From the NCBI GenBank assembly GCA_046289925.1, contig JBKBUN010000079.1, positions 1 through 14,438 on the forward strand: 14,438 nucleotides of DNA, written 5' to 3'. The first letter of the stretch is position 1. Each line of letters opens with the position of its first letter. This document shows positions 1 through 7,290 of the stretch, in pieces. The notes beneath the pieces are model-generated. The model was given only the letters and a program-made list of their open reading frames with translations. It searched no databases and was not told where the DNA came from. A program made the position numbers and the translations under genes. The DNA is from Acidovorax_G sp046289925. Its GTDB lineage: Bacteria > Pseudomonadota > Gammaproteobacteria > Burkholderiales > Burkholderiaceae_C.

Positions 1-27
1 CCGCAGCGAGGATGCCGTCCCCCTGCC

Positions 28-73
28 CGCAGGGCGCAGCCCTGCGAGAGCGGGGGGAAGCCGCGCAGCGGCT
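28..73 (-). terminator. Two tandem GCA-loop hairpins after the DUF3567 gene
   Basis: Two perfect inverted repeats lie just past the stop codon of the minus-strand DUF3567 gene. Positions 59-73 form a 6-bp stem (AGCCGC/GCGGCT) and 28-46 form an 8-bp stem (CGCAGGGC/GCCCTGCG). Both close on a 3-base loop (GCA on the plus strand, TGC on the minus strand). Neither is followed by a T-run on the minus strand, so they are not textbook intrinsic terminators. They may act as 3'-end stabilisers or Rho-related structures. Function is inferred from position only. Confidence 0.35.
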
Positions 74-90
74 CAGGGGGGTGTCTCTGT

Positions 91-387
91 CTAATGCACC
101 ACCACCGGATGCTGCGCCAGCCCCGCGTAGCGGTCGAGCGCGTCTTCCACTTCTTCCTGCGTGGGCGTGTCGCGCTGCCAAGCGCGGATCTGTTCCTGGA
201 ACATTTCGGCCCAGGAGCCGTCCAGGTAGACCTCTTTGCCCGTGCGCTTGTCCACGATTTCAAAGCCGTGACGCACGAGTCGGGGCCGCGGCTCTGCGCC
301 GTCGTTGAGGACGATGCCGGAGGTTTCCACGGCATCCGGCGACATGTGGACCACCACAAAGGATTCAGAGTCGTAGAGCATGTGCAT
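91..387 (-). CDS. DUF3567 family protein
   Basis: This 98-residue protein matches the betaproteobacterial DUF3567 family as I remember it: an N-terminal MLYDSESFVVVH segment, then RHGFEIVDKRTGKEVYLDG, WAEMFQ, and a C-terminal TPTQEEVEDALDRYAGLAQ helix. No enzymatic motif, signal peptide or membrane segment is visible, so it should be a small soluble cytoplasmic protein. The family has no established function. The start at 387 is supported by a GGGGA Shine-Dalgarno-like sequence 6 nt upstream; a second Met two codons in (381) is an alternative. Length fits the family. It reads alone, with 201 bp separating it from the next minus-strand gene upstream and a hairpin in its leader. Confidence 0.9.
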   Translation of the reverse strand: MHMLYDSESFVVVHMSPDAVETSGIVLNDGAEPRPRLVRHGFEIVDKRTGKEVYLDGSWAEMFQEQIRAWQRDTPTQEEVEDALDRYAGLAQHPVVVH

Positions 388-402
388 GGCAATTCCCCGT
401 TC

Positions 403-419
403 GGGACCGCATCGGTCCC
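403..419 (-). promoter_or_regulatory. Hairpin in the DUF3567 5' leader
   Basis: A perfect 6-bp inverted repeat (GGGACC/GGTCCC) with a 5-base loop lies 15 bp upstream of the DUF3567 start codon, next to its Shine-Dalgarno-like GGGGA. It could affect translation, or terminate reading from the upstream DUF3108 gene (no T-run is seen). The rest of 388-588 is GC-rich, and I see no gene or convincing promoter there. Confidence 0.3.
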
Positions 420-588
420 CTTGTGCCTACAAATGGCCGCTTTGCCCCGGACTTCAAGGCCGGACGCTCCCGGGGCTGGCGACCCCAGTATTTCACGAAT
501 CCGGATCTGTGGGCGGTTGGCCGGCCCCGACCCTGCGCAGGCCCGGGCTTTCGCGGCGTGGGTGCCACAGTGCCGCCACAGCGCCCGC

Positions 589-1782
589 CTACGGTGTGGA
601 ATGGCTGCGCAGCAACAGGTCGGCAAAGTCGCCGTTGGCCTGCGTGAGGCGGATGCGCACCGGCAGGTAGCCCAGCGATGGGGCCAGCCACAACTCGGCC
701 TTTTGGTCGTACTCCTTGCGGGGCAGGCGCTGCAGGCGCAGTGCGGGCAGGGGGCTGCCGCCCACCTGCAGCGTTTCTTCGCCTTCGACGGTGAAGGTCC
801 AGCGGTCGGCGGCGCGTGCGCTGACGGTGGTCAGCGTGATCTGGGTGCCCGGCGCAAAGCGGGTCGGGTCGGCCGCAATCCAGGCACCTAACTGCAAGAA
901 CACGCTGAGCCGGTCTTGCGCACCGGCACCCACCTGCAGCGCCGGGGTGTTGGCGCTGAAGGTGACCCGCCCCTGGGTGCTGTCGAAGTGCGCGGCCTGC
1001 TCGCTGCGGCGGCGGTCGGCAAAGCGCTCGGGCTGAAGGCCTTCGGGCCCAATGCGGCCTGTGCTCTGCTGGATGCGCGAGCCAAGCAGAAACGCGCTGA
1101 TCTGCTGGCGCGCGGTGTAGCGCTGGCCGTCGTGCTGCCAGAGCAATTCGGCACGCGCGCTGTACTGCAGGCGCCTGGCCTGGCCCTGTACGTCAAACGC
1201 CAGGCGGGCGGGGGCAGGCACGCGCGTGGCCATGCCGGGAGCGGCCACTTCCTCGGCACCGCCGGGCGTGCGCATCCACACCCCCGCATTCAGCGGGATG
1301 TCGGCCGATTCGGCGCCCGATTCTTCGCCTTCGGCATCGGGCGTGGCTGCGGCCTGGGGGCTGGCGCTGGCCGTGGCGGCTGGCATGGTCGGTGGCGCAG
1401 CCGCTGCGCTGGCCGACACCGACGGCGGCTCGGCTGCGGCATCGGTGGGGGGCATCACCGCCGTGGGGGCCACGGCGGCAGGCGATTCTGCCGGGGCGGG
1501 CTCGGGGCTGGGTGCTGGGTCGGGGGCTGGCGGTTGCGCCCGGAGAGCGGCGCTGGGGGCCGGGCGCGGGGGCGGTGTGGGCGTGGCCTCCGCTGTGGCA
1601 GGCTTGGCTTCAGGCAGGGGGGCGGGGGGCGCTGTCAGGAGCGCCTCGATCAACACCGGTGCTGGGGGGGGCGCTCCGGGTTGCCAGTGCGCGCCTTGCA
1701 GCAGTCCGCGCAGCACCAGGGCGTGTGCGGCCAGCACAGCCAGCGTGATGCCGACCAGCGGTGGGCCGGTGCGTCGGGGCAT
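589..1782 (-). CDS. DUF3108 protein with TonB-like membrane anchor
   Basis: The protein is 397 residues long. Residues about 8-29 form one hydrophobic helix (signal anchor) after a short basic N-terminus (PRR). Residues about 35-150 are a low-complexity Pro/Ala linker. Residues about 185-395 match the DUF3108 domain, including a LWQHDGQRYTA-like strand, QSTGRIGPEGLQPERF, and the ending LWLAPSLGYLPVRIRL. DUF3108 proteins are thought to be periplasmic beta-rich proteins of unknown function. The start at 1782 is chosen over 1845 for two reasons: a GGAG Shine-Dalgarno lies 8 nt upstream, and the longer form would overlap the iclR end and place extra residues before the anchor. It begins 13 bp after the iclR stop codon, so the two are probably cotranscribed. 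Expected topology is N-in with the domain in the periplasm. The similarity of the anchor to TonB is noted as a finding. Confidence 0.85.
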   Translation of the reverse strand: MPRRTGPPLVGITLAVLAAHALVLRGLLQGAHWQPGAPPPAPVLIEALLTAPPAPLPEAKPATAEATPTPPPRPAPSAALRAQPPAPDPAPSPEPAPAESPAAVAPTAVMPPTDAAAEPPSVSASAAAAPPTMPAATASASPQAAATPDAEGEESGAESADIPLNAGVWMRTPGGAEEVAAPGMATRVPAPARLAFDVQGQARRLQYSARAELLWQHDGQRYTARQQISAFLLGSRIQQSTGRIGPEGLQPERFADRRRSEQAAHFDSTQGRVTFSANTPALQVGAGAQDRLSVFLQLGAWIAADPTRFAPGTQITLTTVSARAADRWTFTVEGEETLQVGGSPLPALRLQRLPRKEYDQKAELWLAPSLGYLPVRIRLTQANGDFADLLLRSHSTP

Positions 1783-1795
1783 GCGGCGGTCTCCG

Positions 1796-2578
1796 TCAGG
1801 CGCTGCCTGCGCCCAGGTCGCGCGACAGCTGGGCCGCGGCGGCACGCAATGCGGTGTCCACCGCGCCGCCCCATTCGGGGTCGAAGGTGGCCACCGAGCC
1901 CAGTGTGGTCAGGCCGACCGCCAGGTGTCCGTCGAAGTCGAACACCGGCGCGCAGAATGCGACGATGCCGGGCAGCAGGGTGTCTACCACGCGCGCTGCG
2001 CCACGGGCGCGCACTTCGGCCAGCATCGCCTGCACTTCGGCCGGGCTGCCGGGGAGATCGGCGCGGCGGGCATGGCGGGCCTGGGCCAGTTCCTGCTCGA
2101 TGAGTGGTGCCACCACCTCGGGCGCCATGTAGGCCGCAAAGCAGCGCCCCGTGGCCGACGACAGCAGTGGCATGACGTCGCCCAGCCGCAGATGGGCGGT
2201 CACGGCCTGGGGCGATTCTTCCCAGTGCACGATGGTGGGCCCGTGGTTGCCCCACACGGCCAGGGCCAGGGTGTGGCCGATCTGGTCCATCAGCGCGGGC
2301 AGGCGGTCGCGCGCCAGGCGCATGGCGTCGATGCGCGCCAGCGATGCCAGGCCCAGCTTGAGCGCAGCGGGGCCAAGGTCGTACCGTGCGCTGCGGTGGT
2401 CCTGCATCACCAGGCCCAGGCGCTGAAAACTCACCAGGTAGCGATGCGCCTTGGCCGGGCTCATGCCGGCAGACGCCGCCAGATCCTTGAGCATCTGCGG
2501 ACCGCGCGCGCGGGCGAGCTTCTCCAGCAGTGCGTAGCCCACTTCCACCGATTGAATGCCTGCACGTTCCTTGGCCAT
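1796..2578 (-). CDS. IclR family transcriptional regulator
   Basis: This 260-residue protein has the usual IclR length and layout. The N-terminus GIQSVEVGYALLEKLA is followed by a winged helix-turn-helix (about residues 28-58; LKDLAASAGMSPAKAHRYL, then FQRLGLV). The C-terminal effector-binding domain follows from about residue 80, with IVHWEES, RLGDVMPLLSSATGRCFAAY and a terminal IVAFCAPVFDFDGHLAVGLT. IclR regulators bind DNA as dimers or tetramers and respond to small metabolites. The start at 2578 is chosen because it puts the conserved GIQSVEVG at residues 7-14; translation further upstream runs antisense to the FAH gene. It is divergent from the FAH gene across 108 bp and is its likely regulator (inference). 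The stop is 13 bp before the DUF3108 gene. Confidence 0.93.
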   Translation of the reverse strand: MAKERAGIQSVEVGYALLEKLARARGPQMLKDLAASAGMSPAKAHRYLVSFQRLGLVMQDHRSARYDLGPAALKLGLASLARIDAMRLARDRLPALMDQIGHTLALAVWGNHGPTIVHWEESPQAVTAHLRLGDVMPLLSSATGRCFAAYMAPEVVAPLIEQELAQARHARRADLPGSPAEVQAMLAEVRARGAARVVDTLLPGIVAFCAPVFDFDGHLAVGLTTLGSVATFDPEWGGAVDTALRAAAAQLSRDLGAGSA

Positions 2579-2686
2579 GCGCTGTCTGTAGTCAATAGAA
2601 TCCGCGGTCCTGGGCGGGGCGTCAGCTCCCGACCAATGCCAACGCGGGGCGCCGATGCCCCGGCTTTTAGCGGACGCTGCCACCCC
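2579..2686. promoter_or_regulatory. iclR-FAH divergent intergenic region with leader hairpin
   Basis: This 108-bp region separates two divergent genes and should hold both promoters and any IclR operator. On the plus strand a TAGAAT at 2596-2601 resembles a -10 box, but no good -35 was found at standard spacing. A perfect 6-bp stem (CGGGGC/GCCCCG, 2645-2662, 6-base loop) followed by GCTTTTAG lies 24 bp before the FAH start and looks like a small attenuator-type terminator. No strong Shine-Dalgarno precedes the FAH gene; AGCGGA about 12 nt upstream is the best candidate. Confidence 0.35.
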
Positions 2687-3700
2687 ATGAAACTCGCCAC
2701 GTACAAGGACGGCTCGCGCGACGGCCAGCTCGTCGTCGTCTCCCGTGATCTGAGCACCGCGCATTATGCGACCGGCATCGCCCACCGCCTGCAGCAAGTG
2801 CTGGACGACTGGAACTTCCTTGCGCCGCAGTTGCAGGACCTGTATGAGCAGCTCAATGCCGGCCGCGCGCGCCATGCGTTTCCGTTCGACCCTGCCCGTT
2901 GCATGGCCCCGCTGCCTCGCGCCTACCAGTGGGCCGCTGGTTCGGCCTACCTCCACCATGTGGAGCTGGTCCGCAAGGCGGGCGGTGCCGCGTTGCCCGA
3001 GAGCCTGCGCACCGATCCGCTGATGTACCAGGGAGCGAGCGATGACTTCCTTGGCCCCTGCGACGATGTGGTGGTGCCCAGCGAGGCCATGGGCATCGAC
3101 TTCGGGGCCGAGATCGCCGTGATCACAGGCGATGTGCGCATGGGCGCTTCGCCCGAGCAGGCGCTCGACGGCATCCGTCTGGTGATGCTGGCCAACGGCG
3201 TGAGCCTGCGCAACCTGATCCCGGCCGAGCTGGACAAAGGCTTGGGCTTTGTGCAGAGCAAGCCCGTCACCGCTTTCAGCCCCGTGGCCGTGACGCCGCA
3301 CGAATTGGGCGACGCCTGGCAGCATGGCCGGGTGCACCTGACGCTGCAGTCCACCTGGAACGGCCGCCGTGTGGGCCTGTGCGACGCCGGGCCCGACATG
3401 CACTTTCACTTTGGCCAGCTGATCGCCCACTTGGCCACGACGCGCCACGTGCGTGCGGGCTCTATCGTCGGCAGCGGCACCGTGAGCAACCCGCCCGTGG
3501 AGCACAAGGGCCGTCTCGACTGGCCCAAGGGCTATGGCTGCATTGCCGAGAAGCGCTGCATGGAAACCTTGCAGGACGGCAAGCCCAGCACCGACTACAT
3601 GCGCTATGGCGACACCATCCGCATCGAGATGAAGGGCCGCGACGGGCAGAGCGTGTTCGGGGCCATCGACCAGACGATTGCGTCGCCCACAGGCGAATGA
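2687..3700 (+). CDS. Fumarylacetoacetate hydrolase (FAH) family protein
   Basis: This 337-residue protein has a small N-terminal domain (MKLATYKDGSRDGQLVVVS onward) and a FAH C-terminal domain (about 112-332). FAH-superfamily enzymes cleave C-C bonds of acylpyruvates, or hydrate/decarboxylate related ring-cleavage products, using Mg2+ or Ca2+ held by four acidic residues. Seen here are the first ligand region (SDDF, D120), the second Glu of the ExE motif (E142), and downstream family segments (QSKPVTAFSPVAVTP, AGSIVGSGTVSN, KGYGCIAEKR, GDTIRIEM). Two expected ligands appear as glycine (G140, G171); see findings. Substrate is unknown; maleyl- or fumarylacetoacetate from homogentisate is one possibility, but no hmgA or maiA lies here. 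It is divergent from iclR, its likely regulator. The start at 2687 fits the family N-terminus. Confidence 0.92.
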   Translation: MKLATYKDGSRDGQLVVVSRDLSTAHYATGIAHRLQQVLDDWNFLAPQLQDLYEQLNAGRARHAFPFDPARCMAPLPRAYQWAAGSAYLHHVELVRKAGGAALPESLRTDPLMYQGASDDFLGPCDDVVVPSEAMGIDFGAEIAVITGDVRMGASPEQALDGIRLVMLANGVSLRNLIPAELDKGLGFVQSKPVTAFSPVAVTPHELGDAWQHGRVHLTLQSTWNGRRVGLCDAGPDMHFHFGQLIAHLATTRHVRAGSIVGSGTVSNPPVEHKGRLDWPKGYGCIAEKRCMETLQDGKPSTDYMRYGDTIRIEMKGRDGQSVFGAIDQTIASPTGE

Positions 3701-3726
3701 ATCCCGCGGATGGGGCTCCCGGATTC

Positions 3727-3789
3727 AGGTCGAAATTGGCTGTTTGTGCTTATTAAATAAGCACAAACAGCTACTCTTTTGATAGCAAA
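3727..3789 (+). repeat. Intergenic hairpin repeat, copy 1
   Basis: A 15-bp perfect inverted repeat (GCTGTTTGTGCTTAT at 3739-3753, complement at 3757-3771, 3-base loop) sits within a 63-bp element. The element begins AGGTCGAAATTGG and ends TTTTGATAGCAAA. A second copy lies at 12370-12431. It is AT-rich compared with its surroundings. It starts 26 bp after the FAH stop, and the stem is followed by CTACTCTTTT, so it may work as a transcription terminator for the FAH gene. From memory, elements ending in TTTTGATAGC are scattered through Comamonadaceae genomes; I cannot check this here. Confidence 0.8.
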
Positions 3790-3909
3790 TGTCGCAGAGG
3801 ACCCTGCCGCGCCGTACGGGCTGTCACCTGCAGGTCGGCGCAGCCGGGGCAAAGCCGCTAGGCTTGCAGGCTTCGGGCGCCAGGGGGTGCCTGCGACGGA
3901 GACTGTCCC

Positions 3910-5070
3910 ATGCTGAACTTTGACTTCCACAACCCCACCCACATCGCTTTTGGCAAGGGCCGCATTGCCGATCTGGCCAAGCTCGTGCCCGCCCAGGCGC
4001 GCGTGCTGATCCTGGTGGGCGGCAGCAGCGCCGAGAGAACCGGCACCCTGGGTGAAGTGCGCGCTGCCTTGGGCGAGCGCCACCACGCCACTTTCAGCGG
4101 CATCGAGCCCAACCCAAGCTACGAAACTTCGATGAAGGCCGTGGAGCAGGCCCGCGAGGGCGGGTTTGATTTCCTGCTCGCCGTGGGCGGCGGCTCGGTG
4201 ATCGACGCGGCCAAGTTCATTGCCGCAGCCGTGCGCTTTGAGGGCGACCCGTGGAGCATCCTGCTCAAGCGCGGGCGCAACATCACGGCAGCGCTGCCGT
4301 TCGGCGCGGTGCTGACGCTGCCCGCCACGGGCTCCGAGATGAACAACGGCTCGGTCATCACCCACCGCGGCCAGGGCGCCAAGCTGGCCTTCAGCAGCGT
4401 GCATTGTTTTCCACGCTTTTCGGTGCTCGACCCGACCAAGACCTACACCCTGCCGCCGCAGCAACTGGCCAACGGCGTGGTCGATGCGTTCGTGCACACC
4501 GTCGAGCAGTACCTGACCTACCCGGTGGACGCCCGCGTGCAAGACCGGTTTGCCGAGGGCATTCTGCAGACCCTGATCGAAGTGGGGCCGCGCCTGCTCA
4601 CGGCTGCAGAGCCGGTGTACGACGACCGTGCCAACCTGATGTGGGCCGCCACCATGGCGCTTAACGGCCTGATCGGTGCCGGGGTGCCGCAGGACTGGTC
4701 CACCCACATGATCGGCCACGAACTCACGGCCGCGCACGGCATCGACCATGCGCGCACGCTGGCCATCGTGCTGCCCGCCATGCTGCACGAGCGCCGGGCG
4801 CAGAAGAAAGACAAGCTGCTGCAGTACGGCGAGCGCGTCTGGGGCATCACCCAGGGCAGCGAAGACGAGCGCATCACCGCCGCCATCGAGCGCACGCGCG
4901 ACTTCTTCGAGCGCATGGGCGTGCCTACGCGCCTGTCGGGCTATGGCCTGGGGGCCGACGCGATCGGTCCGCTGGTAGCCCAGCTCGAAGCGCATGGCAT
5001 GGTGCAGCTCTCCGAGCACCGCGACGTCACGCCCGAAGTCAGCCGCCGCGTGCTCGAAGCGGCGCTCTGA
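3910..5070 (+). CDS. yqhD: NADPH-dependent aldehyde reductase, YqhD-like (iron-type ADH)
   Basis: This 386-residue protein aligns almost end to end with E. coli YqhD (387 aa) as I recall it. Shared blocks include the N-terminal FHNPTHIAFGKG, GGIEPNPSYET-like, LLAVGGGSVIDAAKFIAAA, LTLPATGSE, ANGVVDAFVHTVEQYL, QDRFAEGILQTLIE, GLIGAGVPQDW and LLQYGERVWGIT. YqhD reduces short- and medium-chain aldehydes with NADPH and helps detoxify reactive aldehydes from lipid peroxidation. Expected metal ligands are present: D192, H196, H266 and H280. The nucleotide-binding GGGS is at 93-96. A GGAGA Shine-Dalgarno lies 7 nt before the start at 3910. The protein is cytoplasmic. The gene lies 209 bp after the FAH gene with a hairpin repeat between, so it is probably its own transcription unit. 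In E. coli yqhD is activated by YqhC, and no such regulator is seen here. Confidence 0.95.
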   Translation: MLNFDFHNPTHIAFGKGRIADLAKLVPAQARVLILVGGSSAERTGTLGEVRAALGERHHATFSGIEPNPSYETSMKAVEQAREGGFDFLLAVGGGSVIDAAKFIAAAVRFEGDPWSILLKRGRNITAALPFGAVLTLPATGSEMNNGSVITHRGQGAKLAFSSVHCFPRFSVLDPTKTYTLPPQQLANGVVDAFVHTVEQYLTYPVDARVQDRFAEGILQTLIEVGPRLLTAAEPVYDDRANLMWAATMALNGLIGAGVPQDWSTHMIGHELTAAHGIDHARTLAIVLPAMLHERRAQKKDKLLQYGERVWGITQGSEDERITAAIERTRDFFERMGVPTRLSGYGLGADAIGPLVAQLEAHGMVQLSEHRDVTPEVSRRVLEAAL

Positions 5071-5118
5071 TCCGCCGCCAGGGGCCATAGGTGCAGGCGC
5101 CATAGGCGGCAGCGCTGC

Positions 5119-5168
5119 GGCGTTGTGGGCGGCACTGGCGCTGCGGCCAGGACGGCGTTGTGGGAGGC
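5119..5168. repeat. Short imperfect direct repeat between convergent genes
   Basis: Two 15-bp units, GGCGTTGTGGGCGGC at 5119-5133 and GGCGTTGTGGGAGGC at 5154-5168, differ at one base and are spaced 35 bp apart. They lie in the 120-bp gap between the convergent yqhD and molybdopterin oxidoreductase genes. A GCAGCGCTGC palindrome is at 5109-5118. No terminator with a T-run was found in this gap. This may be a small local duplication with no function. Confidence 0.4.
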
Positions 5169-5190
5169 TGCGCCACGGCGTCCGTGCGGC

Positions 5191-7290
5191 TCAGGCGGTG
5201 GTGGTGGGTTCGGTGGCGGCGGGTTCCGCCGCCACATCCACCAGGCACTCGTAGAAGGTGGGTGCGCGGCCCAGGTCGGTCAGGGCCTGGCTGGTGAGTT
5301 CGTTCACGTTGGTGCCGTCAAGCCCCATCTTGCGCCACCAGATGCCCAGTCCGTTGACCACGCCGGGCCTGGCGCGTTCGGTCACGGCCACATGGCAGCG
5401 GTAGGTGCCACGGTCGTTGAACACGCGCACCACACCGCCGTCGACAATGCCACGCGCGGCTGCGTCGCTGGGGTGCATCTCCAGCAGCGGCCGGCCTTCC
5501 ATGGTGCGCAGGCTCTGCACGTTCACAAAGCTGGAGTTGAGGAAGTTGCGCGCCGGCGGCGAGATCATGGCCAACGGGTAGCGGGCATCGGTGCCCTGCA
5601 GCTCGTGGTTGGGCAGGTGGTCGGGCAGGCCATCTTGCCCCTGCGCGGCCAGGCGCTCACTGAAGAACTCGCACTTGCCGCTGGGCGTGGGAAAGCCGCC
5701 TTCGGCAAACGGCGCGTCGGGGCCGGCCAGCGTGGCAAATCCTTGCGATTCGAGCAGCGCGTAGTCCACCGCCGCGCCAAAGGCCTGGCGGCACAGGGCT
5801 TCGTCGCTGTCGGCAAAGCAGGGGTCGGTCAGCCCCATGCAGGCGGCCAGGTCGCGGAAGATCTGCGCATTGCTGCGCGCCTGGCCCAGCGGGGCAATGG
5901 CCGGGCGGTTGAGCAGCACGTCGGTGTGGCCGTAGCTCAGGTGAATGTCCCAGTGCTCCAGTTGCGTGGTGGCTGGCAGGATGTAGTCGGCGTAGTCGGC
6001 CGTGTCGGTCTGGAAATGCTCCAGCACCACGGTGAACACATCCTCGCGCGCAAAGCCCTGCACCACCTTGCCCGATTCCGGTGCCACGGCGACCGGGTTG
6101 CTGTTGTAGACCACGAGCGCTTCGATGCGCGGGCCGAAGCTGTCCGAGGTGGGGGCCAGCAGCGCATCGCCGATCGTGGACATATTGATGGTGCGTGGCC
6201 TGCGCGCGCCCAGCAGGTCGGGGCGCTGCAGCGCCGCGCGATCGACGGGGAACTGCCCCGAACTCGACAGCAGCATGCCGCCTGCGCGGTGGCGCCAGGC
6301 TCCGGTGAGCGCGGGCAGGCAGGCCACGGCGCGTACGGCATTGCCGCCGCCGCGCACGCGCTGCATGCCGTAGTTCAGTCGGATGGCCGCAGGTTGGGTG
6401 TTGCCCCAGGCTTGCGCGAGCTGGCGGATCTGCTCCACGGGCACGCCGCAGACCTCGGCCGCGCGCTCGGGTGGCCACTGCAGCGCGCGTGCGCGCAGTG
6501 CCTCCCAGCCCAGCGTGTGGCGGGCGATGTAGTCGTGGTCCAGCCAGTCGTGCGCGATCAGCTCGTGCATCAGCGCCAGGGCCAGCGCCGCATCGGTGCC
6601 CGGGCGCAAGGCGATGTGCTCGTGGCATTTGTCGGCCGTCTCGCTCTTGCGCGGGTCGATGCACACCAGCCGTGCGCCGTTGCGCTTGGCCTGCTGCGCA
6701 TAGCGCCAGAAGTGCAGGTTGCTGCCGATCGAGTTGCTGCCCCAGATCAGGATCAGCTTGGACTCCGCAAAGAACTCGACCTTCATGCCCATCTTGCCGC
6801 CCAGCGTCTGCACCAGCGCCTCAGCGCCGGCCGATGCGCAGATGGTGCGGTCCAGCAGCGATGCGCCCAGGCGGTGAAAGAAGCGGCGGTCCATGCTCTC
6901 GCCCTGCACCAGGCCCATGGTGCCCGCGTAGCTGTAGGGCACGATGGCCTCGGGATTGCGCGCCGCGATCGCGCCCAGTCGGGCTGCGATGTCGGCCAGG
7001 GCTTCGTCCCAGCCCACGGGCGTGAACTGGCCGCTGCCCTTGGGGCCGCTGCGCTTGAGGGGCGTGAGGATGCGCTCGGGGTGGTAGGTGCGTTCGGTGT
7101 ACTTGCTCACCTTGGCGCAGAGCACGCCGTGGGTGTGCGCGTGGGCCGGGTTGCCCTGCACGCGCACTGCGCGGCCGTCCTGCACGGTGGTCAGCAGGGC
7201 GCAAGTGTCTGGGCAGTCGTGGGGGCAGGCGCCGCGCACGGTGTGGACGGCAGACTCGGGGGCTTGGGCGGTGGAGGTGGGCGTGGTCAT
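5191..7290 (-). CDS. Molybdopterin-dependent oxidoreductase, stand-alone (BisC/FdhH-like)
   Basis: This 699-residue protein belongs to the molybdopterin-bis-guanine-dinucleotide oxidoreductase superfamily (COG0243). A 4Fe-4S motif C22-x3-C26-x3-C30-x27-C58 opens the protein, with K60 just after it. The large Mo-cofactor domain follows (YSYAGTMGLVQGESMDRRFF; LILIWGSNSIGSNLHFW; VCIDPRKSETA). C151 (in RTICASAGAEA) lies near where formate dehydrogenase H has its Mo-ligating Sec140 and is the likely Mo ligand. The C-terminal molybdopterin-binding domain runs from about residue 570 (EGRPLLEMHPSDAAARG; GTNVNELTSQALTDLG). There is no Tat signal, so it should be cytoplasmic. No Fe-S, cytochrome or diaphorase subunit gene is adjacent. 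The start at 7290 was chosen because earlier Met codons add unrelated sequence and enter the neighbour's start. No Shine-Dalgarno is evident. Substrate is not predictable from the sequence. Confidence 0.9.
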   Translation of the reverse strand: MTTPTSTAQAPESAVHTVRGACPHDCPDTCALLTTVQDGRAVRVQGNPAHAHTHGVLCAKVSKYTERTYHPERILTPLKRSGPKGSGQFTPVGWDEALADIAARLGAIAARNPEAIVPYSYAGTMGLVQGESMDRRFFHRLGASLLDRTICASAGAEALVQTLGGKMGMKVEFFAESKLILIWGSNSIGSNLHFWRYAQQAKRNGARLVCIDPRKSETADKCHEHIALRPGTDAALALALMHELIAHDWLDHDYIARHTLGWEALRARALQWPPERAAEVCGVPVEQIRQLAQAWGNTQPAAIRLNYGMQRVRGGGNAVRAVACLPALTGAWRHRAGGMLLSSSGQFPVDRAALQRPDLLGARRPRTINMSTIGDALLAPTSDSFGPRIEALVVYNSNPVAVAPESGKVVQGFAREDVFTVVLEHFQTDTADYADYILPATTQLEHWDIHLSYGHTDVLLNRPAIAPLGQARSNAQIFRDLAACMGLTDPCFADSDEALCRQAFGAAVDYALLESQGFATLAGPDAPFAEGGFPTPSGKCEFFSERLAAQGQDGLPDHLPNHELQGTDARYPLAMISPPARNFLNSSFVNVQSLRTMEGRPLLEMHPSDAAARGIVDGGVVRVFNDRGTYRCHVAVTERARPGVVNGLGIWWRKMGLDGTNVNELTSQALTDLGRAPTFYECLVDVAAEPAATEPTTTA

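Noticed and set aside
2571..2601. Sigma-70 promoter TTGGCC ... TAGAAT for the FAH gene
   Set aside because: The spacer is 19 bp and the -35 match is poor and inside the iclR start; not reported as a promoter.
1796..3505. Minus-strand frame extending iclR upstream across the FAH gene (569 codons)
   Set aside because: The IclR family N-terminus is at 2578; upstream residues mirror the FAH gene and match no family.
1226..3700. Long plus-strand open frame (824 codons) running antisense to DUF3108 and iclR into the FAH gene
   Set aside because: Only the part from 2687 has family similarity; the rest is low-complexity Gly/Arg/Ala antisense translation expected at this GC content.
3604..5103. 499-codon minus-strand open frame opposite yqhD
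   Set aside because: It runs through the intergenic repeat and opposite a near full-length YqhD match; a GC-driven shadow.
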